From contig NZ_WEGH01000002.1 of the NCBI RefSeq assembly GCF_009604375.1, positions 1,388,073 to 1,452,072 on the forward strand: a stretch of 64,000 bases of DNA. The letters are read 5' to 3'. The notes beneath the pieces are model-generated. The model searched no databases, was not told the DNA's origin, and saw nothing but the letters and a program-made list of their open reading frames with translations. Origin of the DNA: Actinomadura macrotermitis. Lineage in GTDB: Bacteria > Actinomycetota > Actinomycetes > Streptosporangiales > Streptosporangiaceae. This document shows, piece by piece, positions 40,215 to 48,532 of this stretch. Every line of letters starts with the position of its first letter. Position 1 is the stretch's first letter. Position numbers and translations under genes: made by a program.

Positions 40215-41621
40215 ATGGCGACCATCGCCGCTCCGCCCGCGGCGGCCGGGACGCGGCTCGACGCGGGGCTGCTGCGCACCGCGTTCGTGCTGGTCCTCGG
40301 CCCGATCCTGGCCCTGCTCGACACCACCATCGTCAGCGTCGGGATCGAGGCGACCGGCCGCGATCTGGGGGCCCCGCTCGGCACCATGCAGTGGGTGTCG
40401 GCCGGCTACCTGCTGGCGATCGCGACGGTGATGCCGCTCGCGGGCTGGGCGAGCGAGCGGTTCGGCGCCAAGGCGACGTGGATCGCCTCGGTCGCGCTGT
40501 TCGCCGGCGGGTCCGCGCTCTGCGGGCTGGCCTGGTCGGCGGCGAGCCTGATCGCGTTCCGCGTGCTGCAGGGGCTCGGCGGCGGGCTGATCCAGCCGGT
40601 CGGGCAGGCGATGCTGGTGCGGGCCGCCGGGCCGCGGCGGCTCGGCCGGATCCTGGGGACCACGCTCCTGCCGATCACGTTCGCGCCGGTGCTCGGCCCC
40701 CTCGCCGGCGGCGCGCTGCTGGAGTGGCTGGGCTGGCGCTGGATGTTCCTGGTGAACATCCCGGTCGGGCTGCTCACGCTGGTGCTCGCCGCGCGGTTCC
40801 TGCCCCGTGACGCCGAGCGGGGGAAGGGGAGCCGGCTGGACGCGCGGGGCCTGGTCCTGCTGTCGCCCGGCCTCGCGGCCCTGGTCTACGGGTTCTCCAG
40901 CGCGGGCGAGGGCGCGGGCTTCGGCTCGGCCCGGGTCGTCGCGGCGCTCGCCGCGGGCGCGCTGCTGGTCGCCGCCTACGTGGTGCACGCGCTGCGCCAC
41001 TCCGGGGAACCGCTGATCGACGTGCGGCTTTTCGCCCGCCGGGGGTTCGCGGTCGCGACGTCCAACTCGTTCCTGCAGGGCGCCACCCTCTACGGCTCCA
41101 TGCTGCTGCTGCCGCTGTACTACCAGCAGGTCGAGCACGCCTCGGCGCTGGAGGCCGGGCTGCTGCTCGCGCCGCAGGCGCTCGGCACCGCAGTGGCGAC
41201 GCTGCTCGGCGGGCGGCTGGCCGACCGGCTCGCGCCGCGCCCGCTCGTCCTGGCCGGGATCGCCCTGACGCTGCTCGGCACGGTCGCGTTCACGCAGGTC
41301 GCCGCCGGGCCGCCCGCCTGGGTGATGGTCGCCTCGCTGGTGCTGCGCGGCGCCGGGCTCGGCCTCATGATGGCGCCGGGGATGGCGACGGTCTACGCGA
41401 GCGTCGGCCGGCACGAGGCGGCGCGTGCCGCGGGCGCCGTCAACACCGTCAACCGGGTCGGCGGCTCGCTCGGCACTGCGGTCATGGTGGTGATCCTGCA
41501 GCACGGGCTTTCCGGGCACGCCCCCGCCGCCGCCTACGGGGGGACGTTCTGGTGGGCGTTCGGCCTGTCCGCCCTCACGCTCGTCCCCGCCCTCCTGTAC
41601 CCCTCGAAGGAGAACCGATGA
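40215..41621 (+). CDS. MFS transporter, DHA2 (EmrB/QacA) family
   Basis: A 468-residue drug:proton antiporter-type transporter with 13-14 predicted membrane spans. Motif D1-like LALLDTTIVSVGIEATGRDL (about residues 33-52) and the motif A/B region GWASERFGAKATWIASV with FRVLQGLGGGLIQPVGQAML are characteristic of DHA2. Motif C is seen in LPITFAPVLGPLAGGALLEW. ATG 40215 is chosen for GGGAGGT upstream; the in-frame ATG at 40170 lies within the promoter. Its last codons overlap the ATG of mca, so exporter and mycothiol-conjugate amidase are co-translated. Confidence 0.9.
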   Translation: MATIAAPPAAAGTRLDAGLLRTAFVLVLGPILALLDTTIVSVGIEATGRDLGAPLGTMQWVSAGYLLAIATVMPLAGWASERFGAKATWIASVALFAGGSALCGLAWSAASLIAFRVLQGLGGGLIQPVGQAMLVRAAGPRRLGRILGTTLLPITFAPVLGPLAGGALLEWLGWRWMFLVNIPVGLLTLVLAARFLPRDAERGKGSRLDARGLVLLSPGLAALVYGFSSAGEGAGFGSARVVAALAAGALLVAAYVVHALRHSGEPLIDVRLFARRGFAVATSNSFLQGATLYGSMLLLPLYYQQVEHASALEAGLLLAPQALGTAVATLLGGRLADRLAPRPLVLAGIALTLLGTVAFTQVAAGPPAWVMVASLVLRGAGLGLMMAPGMATVYASVGRHEAARAAGAVNTVNRVGGSLGTAVMVVILQHGLSGHAPAAAYGGTFWWAFGLSALTLVPALLYPSKENR

Positions 41622-42454
41622 CCCTGCGCCTGCTCAGCGTGCATGCCCATCCCGACGACGAGTCCAGCAAGGGCGCGGCGACCCTCGCCAAGTACGCCGC
41701 CGAAGGAGCGGACGTCATGGTGGCCACCTGCACCGGCGGGGAGCGCGGGAGTGTGCTCAATCCGGCGCTGGACCGGCCCGGGGTGCTGGAGAACCTGGCG
41801 GCGATCCGGCGGGCGGAGATGGCGGCGGCCCGCGAGCTCCTGGGCGTCCGGCAGCGGTTCCTCGGGTTCGTGGACTCGGGGATGGACGAGCCGCTGCCGG
41901 AGGGCTGCTTCGCCGCCCAGGACGTGGCGGAGGCGGCGCGGCCGCTGGTGGCGTTGATCCGGGAGTTCCGGCCGCACGTCGTCGTCACCTATGACGAGAG
42001 CGGCGGTTATCCGCATCCCGACCACGTCATGACCCACCGGGTGACGGTCGAGGCGTTCGACGCGGCCGGCGATCCCGCCAGGTATCCGGGGGAGCCGTGG
42101 CGGCCGCTCAAGCTGTACTACCAGGGCGCGCTCTCGCGGGCCTGGTTCCAGGCGCTGCACGACGGCCTGCTCGCGCGCGGCCTGGAGTCGGGCATGGGCC
42201 CGATCCTGGCGGAGTGGCCGGACAGGCCCGGGTTGGAGATCACCACGCGGGTGCCGTGCGCGGAGTACTTCGAGGTCAGGGACCGGGCGCTGCTCGCGCA
42301 CGCCACCCAGATCGACCCCGATGCCGGCTTCATGCGGCACCCGCGCGACGTCGAGCGGGAGGTCTGGCCGGTCGAGGAGTTCCACCTCGCCCGGTCGGCG
42401 GTGCCGGTGCGGGTGCCGGAGGACGACCTGTTCGCCGGGATCAGAGCGGGATGA
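41618..42454 (+). CDS. mca: Mycothiol S-conjugate amidase
   Basis: A 278-residue PIG-L-fold zinc amidase. AHPDDESSKGAAT at residues 10-22 (H11, D13, D14) and HPDH at 133-136 give the metal site. The ESSKGA extension after HPDD, the length, and the GERGSVLNP loop are those of Mca rather than MshB. Mca cleaves mycothiol conjugates to glucosaminyl-inositol and a mercapturic acid, which is then exported. Its ATG overlaps the MFS stop (ATGA), which ties amidase and exporter together. The 3' end overlaps the convergent polysaccharide deacetylase gene by 14 bases. Confidence 0.88.
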   Translation: MTLRLLSVHAHPDDESSKGAATLAKYAAEGADVMVATCTGGERGSVLNPALDRPGVLENLAAIRRAEMAAARELLGVRQRFLGFVDSGMDEPLPEGCFAAQDVAEAARPLVALIREFRPHVVVTYDESGGYPHPDHVMTHRVTVEAFDAAGDPARYPGEPWRPLKLYYQGALSRAWFQALHDGLLARGLESGMGPILAEWPDRPGLEITTRVPCAEYFEVRDRALLAHATQIDPDAGFMRHPRDVEREVWPVEEFHLARSAVPVRVPEDDLFAGIRAG

Positions 42455-43304
42455 AGTTCAGCCCGCGCCTCTTCATCTTCGGGATGACGGTCTTCAGCGC
42501 GGCCAGCGTCTGCGAGCGGTCGCCGCCGCCGTCGTGGCAGAGCAGGATGTTGCCCGCCTTGCCGGTCAGCAGGTTGCGGCGGATGCTGCCGACGCCCGGC
42601 CGGGACCAGTCGCGCGGGTCCACCGACCAGTCGATCGGCAGCATCCCGTGCTCGGCGATGGTCTCGTAGACGCGCTTGGACCAGCCGCCGCCGGGCGCCC
42701 GGAAGAACGTCGGCACCACTCCCGTCACCTGCGCGATCTTGTCGTGCGCCTCGACGATCTCGTGCTTGACCTTCTTGGCGGCGGCGAAGCTGAGGTCGGG
42801 GTGGGTCATGGTGTGGTTGCAGACCTGGTGGCCGGCGTCGGCGATGCGCCGCGTCAGCTTGGGGAACTCCTCGACCTGCTCGCCGATGATGAAGAAGGTC
42901 GCCTTGATGTCGTGCTCGTCGAGCAGGTCCAGCACGCGCGGCGTCCACAGCGGGCTCGGGCCGTCGTCGATGGTCAGCGCGATGCTGTTCGGCGGGGGCG
43001 GCGGGTTCAGTTCCGCCAGGTAGCGCACCGGGTGCTTGGTCGCGGTGAGCGGCCCCTGCGTCCAGGACGGCGGCCGCGGCATGGGCTTCGGCGGCGGCGG
43101 GGGCGGCGGCGGGCTCGCCGGCGGTGTCGGGCTCGGGTGCAGCACCGAGCGCGGCCGCGGTCCGGGCGTGCGCAGCGCGGCGGCCCGGCCGGCGGCCGGG
43201 TGCGCGCTGTCGGCGCCGAGGGCGCCGATCCCGGCGAGCCCGGCGGCCCCCATCAGCCAGAGCGCTTTGCGGCGGGACGGCCCGCTCAGTTCACTTTCCC
43301 CCAC
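42441..43304 (-). CDS. Secreted polysaccharide deacetylase (NodB homology)
   Basis: A 287-residue protein. A Tat-like signal (SRRKALWLMGAAGLAG, residues 10-25) leads into a Pro-rich linker with a run of prolines at about 66-72. The NodB domain starts near 105: TIDDGP (D113, D114), HTMTHPD with H164 and H168, FRAPGGGWS, and LCHDGGGDRSQTL. All metal-binding and catalytic positions are present. It likely deacetylates peptidoglycan or another N-acetylated wall polymer outside the cell. GTG start at 43304. Confidence 0.9.
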   Translation of the reverse strand: MGESELSGPSRRKALWLMGAAGLAGIGALGADSAHPAAGRAAALRTPGPRPRSVLHPSPTPPASPPPPPPPPKPMPRPPSWTQGPLTATKHPVRYLAELNPPPPPNSIALTIDDGPSPLWTPRVLDLLDEHDIKATFFIIGEQVEEFPKLTRRIADAGHQVCNHTMTHPDLSFAAAKKVKHEIVEAHDKIAQVTGVVPTFFRAPGGGWSKRVYETIAEHGMLPIDWSVDPRDWSRPGVGSIRRNLLTGKAGNILLCHDGGGDRSQTLAALKTVIPKMKRRGLNFIPL

Positions 43305-43430
43305 GAGAGGACACGTTAGTGGGGGAAGTGGTCATCAGGGGAGATAAAGGCGATCACAGTACGCTCAAGTTGCCTTGACGGACATGTCCCGTTCGCCATG
43401 GGGGCCGCCGGGCCCGGCCGTCTCCCCAGG

Positions 43431-43832
43431 TCAGCCGACCGCGGCGAGCGCGTCGATCTCCACCAGCATGGCCGGGTGCGGCAGGCCCACGATCACCGTG
43501 GTCCGCGCCGGCAGCACCCCGCTCGGGCAGTTCTCCTTGACGAACGCGGTGTAGGCCTCGTTCATCGCCGGGAAGTCGGCCCGGTCGGCCAGGTAGACGC
43601 GGAGCATCAGCACGTCCTCCACGCTCGCGCCGCCCGCCTCCAGGACCGCCTTGACGTTGGCCAGCGTCCGCGCCGTCTGGGCCTTCACGTCGCCGGGGTG
43701 GACGTACTCGCCCGTCGCCGGGTCCTGCGGGCCCTGCCCGGACACCTGCAGCAGCGGGCCCTTGCGCACTCCCTGGGAGAACGACCAGGCCGCCGCCGGG
43801 GCGCCGTCGGTCCGGATATCAGTCTTGTCCAT
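43431..43832 (-). CDS. ridA: RidA family enamine/imine deaminase
   Basis: A 133-residue RidA-fold protein with the signature arginine R110 in LPARTTVIVGLP and the terminal LVEIDALAAVG strand. It has VKAQTARTLANVKAVLEAGG and the preceding SGQGPQDPATGEYV. RidA proteins hydrolyse reactive enamine/imine intermediates released by PLP enzymes. Here it is encoded beside a PLP-dependent D-amino-acid deaminase (divergent operon), so damage control for that reaction is a natural role. Its start overlaps the IclR gene by 14 bases. Confidence 0.88.
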   Translation of the reverse strand: MDKTDIRTDGAPAAAWSFSQGVRKGPLLQVSGQGPQDPATGEYVHPGDVKAQTARTLANVKAVLEAGGASVEDVLMLRVYLADRADFPAMNEAYTAFVKENCPSGVLPARTTVIVGLPHPAMLVEIDALAAVG

Positions 43833-44583
43833 CGTGGGAACCTTCCGTGTGGCCGCAGTCGGCGGAGATGGCGCGGGCCGTGTCCCGCAGCGCCGGAAGC
43901 AGCTCCAGCACCTGGTCGCGGCCCGACAGGACGTCCGGCACCGAGATCGACACGGCCGCGACGGCCCGCCCGCCCGCGCCGCGCACCGGCACGGCGACGC
44001 AGCGGATGAACGTCTCGTGCTCGGCGTCGTCCAGGGCGTACCCCTGTTCGGCGACCCGGACGAGTTCGGCGAGCAGTTCCGCGGCGCCGCCGATGGTGTT
44101 GCCGGTGTGGCGGACGTAGTCGATGCCGGCCGCGACGCGCCGCCGCGCCGCCTCGGGCAGGTCGGCGAGCAGCGCCTTGGCGATCGCGGTGGCGTGCAGC
44201 GGCATGGCCAGGCCGACCCGCGAGTACATCCGGATCGCGTGCCGGGAGTCGAACTTGTCCAGGTAGACGACCGCGCCGTCCTCGTACACGCCGAGGTGCA
44301 CGGTCTGGCCGGTCGCCTCGTTCAGCCGCGCCAGGTGCGGGCGGGCGATCTCGCGGACGCCGCGCTGCTCCAGGGCCGCGCCGGCGAGCGCGAACAGCCG
44401 CGAGCCGAGGTGGTAGCGGTGGTCGTCGTCGCGCCGGACGAACCGCTCCTCCTGCAGCGCGCGCAGCAGCCGCAGCACGGTCGTCTTGTGCACGCCGGCG
44501 CGGGCCGCCAGCTCGTCCAGCGAGCGCGGGCCGTCGGCGAGCTCGGTCAGCAGGAGCAGGCCCCGGGTCAGGCTCTGGCTCAT
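43819..44583 (-). CDS. IclR family transcriptional regulator
   Basis: A 254-residue IclR protein. The winged helix at residues 3-65 has LTRGLLLLTELADGPRSLDE, then LAARAGVHKTTVLRLLRALQEERFV. The effector domain starts near 85 with REIARPHLARLNEATGQTVHLGVYEDGAVVYL and ends AVSISVPDVLSGRDQVLELLPAL. It is translated from ATG 44583, overlapping the kinase stop (ATGA 44580-44583). It is predicted to control the D-amino-acid locus through the repeat site at 45604-45635. Confidence 0.92.
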   Translation of the reverse strand: MSQSLTRGLLLLTELADGPRSLDELAARAGVHKTTVLRLLRALQEERFVRRDDDHRYHLGSRLFALAGAALEQRGVREIARPHLARLNEATGQTVHLGVYEDGAVVYLDKFDSRHAIRMYSRVGLAMPLHATAIAKALLADLPEAARRRVAAGIDYVRHTGNTIGGAAELLAELVRVAEQGYALDDAEHETFIRCVAVPVRGAGGRAVAAVSISVPDVLSGRDQVLELLPALRDTARAISADCGHTEGSHDGQD

Positions 44584-45551
44584 GGGGCGGCCCTCCTGAC
44601 CACGATGTCCGCCCATTCCGCGGGGGTGGCGGCGAGCAGGTCGTCGACCGGCCCCGGCAGGACGCCGGGATCGCCGTGGTCGCCGGGGACGACGAGCGTC
44701 GCCGCGGCCGACAGGTGGCCGAGGCGCAGCCGCCCGCGCTGGTCCAGGCCGCGCAGGACGCCGGTGAGGTAGCCGGCGGCGAAGGCGTCGCCCGCGCCGG
44801 TCGCCTCCACGACCTCGACGCGCAGCGCGGGCTCGGCGTGCGCGCCGTCGCGGGTGAGGGCGGTGGCGCGGTGCGCGTCGTCCTTGACGACCAGCGTCCG
44901 CGGGCCGGGCAGCAGGGCGCGCAGCGCCGCGGGGTCGCCGGTGCCGAGGACGGCGGCGGCCTCGTCGGCGCCGAGCAGCACGGTGTCGGCGGCGTTCATC
45001 AGGTCGCGCAGGACGGCCGGGTCGCGGCCGCGCCAGAGGCCCGGCCGCCAGTTGAGGTCGAAGACGACGCGGTGGCGTTCCAGCAGGGCCCGCACCAGGT
45101 CGTGCGCGCCGTCCGACAGGGCCGGGGTGATGCCCGACAGGTGGACGAGCGCGGCGCCGTCCAGCAGGGCCGCGGCGCGCGGGTCGGCGAGCAGGCCGGG
45201 GGAGAGCGCCGACCCGGCCGAGCCGCGCCGGTAGTAGTGCAGGACGCTGCGGCCGTCGCGGGTCTCCTTCACGAACAGGCCGGTGGGGCGCTCGGCGTCG
45301 ACGACGACGCCGGTGACGTCGACGCCCGCCGCGGCCAGGTCGCGCACGATGCGGCGGCCGAAGCCGTCGTCGCCGACCCGCCCGATCCATGCCGCCGGGA
45401 CGCCGAGGGCGGCCAGGCCGCACGCCACGTTCGCCTCGGCGCCGCCGGTCCCGGGGCGGAAGACGGCGACGTCCTCCAGCGGGCCGGGCGTGCCGGGCAG
45501 CAGGGCGGCCATGGCCTCGCCGAGGCAGACCACCGCCGGCGGACGCGGCAT
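44580..45551 (-). CDS. PfkB-family carbohydrate kinase (2-keto-3-deoxygluconate kinase-like)
   Basis: A 323-residue ribokinase-fold protein. The substrate motif GGAEANVACGLAALG is at residues 36-50, and the ATP/anion-hole motif TGAGDAF at 251-257 supplies the catalytic base D255. The spacing and the FDLNWRPGLWRG segment (164-175) recall 2-keto-3-deoxygluconate kinases. It is the first gene of the leftward kinase-IclR-RidA operon, divergent from the deaminase/deacylase operon. A sugar-acid kinase with D-amino-acid genes is odd and suggests a hydroxylated or sugar-derived product. Confidence 0.88.
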   Translation of the reverse strand: MPRPPAVVCLGEAMAALLPGTPGPLEDVAVFRPGTGGAEANVACGLAALGVPAAWIGRVGDDGFGRRIVRDLAAAGVDVTGVVVDAERPTGLFVKETRDGRSVLHYYRRGSAGSALSPGLLADPRAAALLDGAALVHLSGITPALSDGAHDLVRALLERHRVVFDLNWRPGLWRGRDPAVLRDLMNAADTVLLGADEAAAVLGTGDPAALRALLPGPRTLVVKDDAHRATALTRDGAHAEPALRVEVVEATGAGDAFAAGYLTGVLRGLDQRGRLRLGHLSAAATLVVPGDHGDPGVLPGPVDDLLAATPAEWADIVVRRAAP

Positions 45552-45603
45552 GTTCCCTCCCCCGTTGACCTGCGACGCGAGGCGATGTTACAACGGCAAA
45601 AGC

Positions 45604-45635
45604 GCACTATGCAATGTTCGTTGCACTATGTGCAA
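45604..45635. promoter_or_regulatory. Predicted IclR binding region
   Basis: GCACTATG is directly repeated at 45604-45611 and 45623-45630 (19-base step), and TGCAA/TTGCA elements form an inverted repeat (45610-45614 with 45621-45625; TGCAA again at 45631-45635). It lies in the 97-base gap between divergent starts at 45551 and 45649, just upstream of GAGGAGG. The IclR protein of the same locus is the likely binder. Confidence 0.6.
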
Positions 45636-45648
45636 CAGAGGAGGCCGG

Positions 45649-46881
45649 ATGGATGCCGTATGGGATGACAGCGCCGTTCTCGACTGGCGGTACAAGGCGC
45701 TGCCGGCCTCCGCGCACGGCGCCACGGCCGGCGAGTACCTGGACGCCCGGCCCTCCCTGGACGAGTTCGGCACGCCCCTGCTGACGCTGGACGCGGGCGC
45801 CCTCGACCACAACGTCCGGGTCATGGCGGACTGGGTGCGGGAGGCGGGCGTCGAGCTGGCCCCGCACGGCAAGACGACGATGGCGCCCGCGCTGTGGCGC
45901 CGCCAGTTGGACGCCGGCGCCTGGGGCATCACGCTGGCGAACCTGCCGCAGCTCCGCGTCGCCCGCGCGTTCGGCTTCGACCGCCTCATGCTGGCCAACT
46001 CGCTGCTGGACGAGGCCGGCCTGGCGTGGCTGGCGGGCGAGCAGGACGACGACCCCGATCTGGAGTTCATCTCCTGGGTCGATTCGGTGCGTTCGGTCGA
46101 GTTGATGGACCAGGCCCTGCGCCTGGCGCGCGCGCAGCGCCCCGTGAGTGTCTGCGTCGAGCTCGGCGGACCGCACGGCCGCACGGGTGTGCGCGACGAC
46201 GACGAGGCGCTCGCCATCGCCGACGCCGTCCGCAAGTCCCGCACGCTGCGGCTCGTCGGCGCGGCCGGATACGAGGGCGCGCTCGCCCACGACACCTCCG
46301 CCGACGGCCTCGCCGCCGTGGACGGCTACCTGCGCCGCCTCGCCGCCCTCAGCGGGCGGCTGGAGCACGAGACCGACGACCCGATCGTCACCGCCGGCGG
46401 CAGCACCTACTTCGACCAGGTCGTGCAGGTCCTCGGCGAGGTGGACGCCCGCGTCGTGCTGCGTTCGGGCGCCTACATCGTCCACGACGACGGCTACTAC
46501 CGCCGCACCTCGCCGTTCTCGCGCGGCGACGGCACCGCGCTCCGCTCGGCCATGCACGGCTGGGCCCGCGTCGTCTCCCGGCCCGAGCCGGCGCTGGCGC
46601 TGCTGGACGCCGGCAAGCGCGACCTGCCGTTCGACGAGGGCCTGCCGGTGCCGCAGCTGGTCCGCGGCCGGGGCGAGAACCCGGTGCGCGGCGCGCGCAC
46701 CACCGCGATGAACGACCAGCACACCTTCCTGGTGGACGCCGACGCGCAGGTCGGCGAGGTGGTCCGGCTCGGCCTGTCCCACCCCTGCACCGCGCTGGAC
46801 AAGTGGTCGCTCATCCCCGTCCTGGACGACGCCGACGCCGACAAGCCCGTCGTCGTCGACCTCGTCCGGACATGGTTCTGA
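45649..46881 (+). CDS. DSD1-like PLP-dependent D-amino-acid deaminase/aldolase
   Basis: A 410-residue alanine-racemase-fold PLP enzyme. The PLP lysine is K75 in LAPHGKTTMAP. The D-serine dehydratase-like C-terminal domain includes NPVRGARTTAMNDQHTFL and a late LSHPCTALDKWSLIPVLD that carries the His/Cys pair proposed to bind zinc. Such enzymes convert D-serine, D-threonine or related D-hydroxyamino acids to keto acids or aldehydes. GAGGAGG precedes ATG 45649. The next gene's ATG overlaps the stop by one base. Confidence 0.88.
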   Translation: MDAVWDDSAVLDWRYKALPASAHGATAGEYLDARPSLDEFGTPLLTLDAGALDHNVRVMADWVREAGVELAPHGKTTMAPALWRRQLDAGAWGITLANLPQLRVARAFGFDRLMLANSLLDEAGLAWLAGEQDDDPDLEFISWVDSVRSVELMDQALRLARAQRPVSVCVELGGPHGRTGVRDDDEALAIADAVRKSRTLRLVGAAGYEGALAHDTSADGLAAVDGYLRRLAALSGRLEHETDDPIVTAGGSTYFDQVVQVLGEVDARVVLRSGAYIVHDDGYYRRTSPFSRGDGTALRSAMHGWARVVSRPEPALALLDAGKRDLPFDEGLPVPQLVRGRGENPVRGARTTAMNDQHTFLVDADAQVGEVVRLGLSHPCTALDKWSLIPVLDDADADKPVVVDLVRTWF

Positions 46882-48476
46882 TGGCCGATCTGCTCTTCCG
46901 GTCCGCGACCGTCGTGGACGGCACCGGCGCCCCCGCCCGGGTCGCCGACGTCGCCGTCACCGCCGGCCGGATCGAGAGCGTCGGGGAGCCCGCCACCGGG
47001 CGCCGCGTGGTCGACGCCGCCGGGCTCGTCCTCGCGCCCGGCTTCATCGACATGCACGCCCACTCCGACCTGGCCCTGCTCACCGACCCCGGCCACGAGG
47101 CCAAGGTCGCGCAGGGCGTCACCACCGAGGTCATCGGGCAGGACGGCCTGTCCTACGCCCCCGCCGACGACCGGACGCTGCCGCAGATCCGGCAGGCCGT
47201 CGCGGGCTGGAACGGCGACCCGCCCGGTTTCGACTGGAACTGGCGGAGCGTCGGCGAGTACCTGGACCGGCTCGACGCGGGCATCGCCGTCAACGCCGCC
47301 TACCTGGTCCCGCAGGGGACGGTGCGGATGCTGGTGATGGGCTGGGACGCCCGGCCGCCGACCGGGGCCGAGATGGACCGGCAGCGCGAGCTCGTCGCGG
47401 CCGGCCTGCGCGAGGGCGCCGTCGGCATGTCCAGCGGCCTCACCTACGCGCCCGGCATGTACGCGTCGGCGGACGAACTGCACGAGCTGTGCCGGGTCGT
47501 CGCCGAGCACGGCGGCTACTACTCGCCGCACCACCGCTCCTACGGCGCGGGCGCACTGGAGGCCTACGCCGAGATGATCGAGTTGTCGCGGCGCTCGGGC
47601 TGCCCGCTGCACCTGGCGCACGCGACGATGAACTTCGAGGTCAACCGGGGCCGCGCCGGCGAGCTGCTGAAGCTGCTGGACGACGCGCTCGCGGCGGGCT
47701 GCGACATCACCCTGGACACCTACCCCTACCTGCCGGGCTCCACGACGCTGGCGGCGCTGCTGCCGAGCTGGGCGTCCGAGGGCGGGCCCGCCGCGATCCT
47801 GGCCCGCCTCGCCGACCCCGCCGCCCGCGCCCGCATCCGCCACGACCTGGAGGTGGCCGGCTCGGACGGCTGCCAGGGCGTCCCGGTCGACTGGGAGACC
47901 ATCGAGATCTCCGGCTCGCCCGACCCGGCCGTGGTCGGCCGCACCGTCGCCGGGCTCGGCGGGTTCGACGCCTGCTGCGCCCGGCTGATCGCGGACGACC
48001 TGTCCACCACGATCCTGCAGCACGTCGGGAACGAGGAGAACGTCCGGGCGATCATGCGGCACCCCGCGCACACCGGCGGCAGCGACGGTCTTCTTCCCCT
48101 GATTAATGAAGCAAGCACCGCCGCCAAGCCGCATCCGCGCGCCTGGGGCACCTTCCCGCGCTACCTCGGCCACTACGTGCGCGACCTCGGCGTGCTGTCC
48201 CTGGAGGAGTGCGTCGCGCACCTCACCGGCCGCCCCGCCCGCCGCCTCGGGCTGACGGACCGCGGCGTCGTGCGCCCCGGCGCCCGCGCCGACCTGGTGC
48301 TGTTCGACCCGGCCCGGGTGCGCGACACCGCCACGTTCGCCGAGCCGCGCCGGCGGCCGGAGGGCATCCCGCACGTACTGGTCAACGGGGTCTTCGTGAT
48401 CGACGACGGCCGGCCGACGGGCGCCCTCCCGGGCCGGTCGCTGCGCCGTGGTGGAGAGCAGGGCGGACGGGAGTAG
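46881..48476 (+). CDS. N-acyl-D-amino-acid deacylase (D-aminoacylase)
   Basis: A 531-residue amidohydrolase. The metal motif is HAHSD (HAH at 59-61) after APGFID. Further ligands are expected in CPLHLAHATMNFE and DTYPYLPGSTTL. The C-terminal beta domain has RGVVRPGARADLVLFDPARVRDTATF. Length and motifs match D-aminoacylases that release free D-amino acids from N-acyl forms. The product would feed the coupled D-amino-acid deaminase. ATG at 46881 overlaps the preceding stop; ATG 46872 is an in-frame alternative. Confidence 0.9.
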   Translation: MADLLFRSATVVDGTGAPARVADVAVTAGRIESVGEPATGRRVVDAAGLVLAPGFIDMHAHSDLALLTDPGHEAKVAQGVTTEVIGQDGLSYAPADDRTLPQIRQAVAGWNGDPPGFDWNWRSVGEYLDRLDAGIAVNAAYLVPQGTVRMLVMGWDARPPTGAEMDRQRELVAAGLREGAVGMSSGLTYAPGMYASADELHELCRVVAEHGGYYSPHHRSYGAGALEAYAEMIELSRRSGCPLHLAHATMNFEVNRGRAGELLKLLDDALAAGCDITLDTYPYLPGSTTLAALLPSWASEGGPAAILARLADPAARARIRHDLEVAGSDGCQGVPVDWETIEISGSPDPAVVGRTVAGLGGFDACCARLIADDLSTTILQHVGNEENVRAIMRHPAHTGGSDGLLPLINEASTAAKPHPRAWGTFPRYLGHYVRDLGVLSLEECVAHLTGRPARRLGLTDRGVVRPGARADLVLFDPARVRDTATFAEPRRRPEGIPHVLVNGVFVIDDGRPTGALPGRSLRRGGEQGGRE

Positions 48477-48490
48477 GGAAAGCGCGGGAC

Positions 48491-48510
48491 CGGCGGCCCG
48501 CCGGCCGCCG
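48491..48510. terminator. Hairpin between convergent deacylase and TetR genes
   Basis: CGGCGGCC-CGCC-GGCCGCCG, a perfect eight-base-pair stem with a four-base loop, in the 56-base gap between convergent stops. Likely bidirectional; no T-run. Confidence 0.6.
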
Positions 48511-48532
48511 TGATGTGGGCGGAAGGCGTGGC

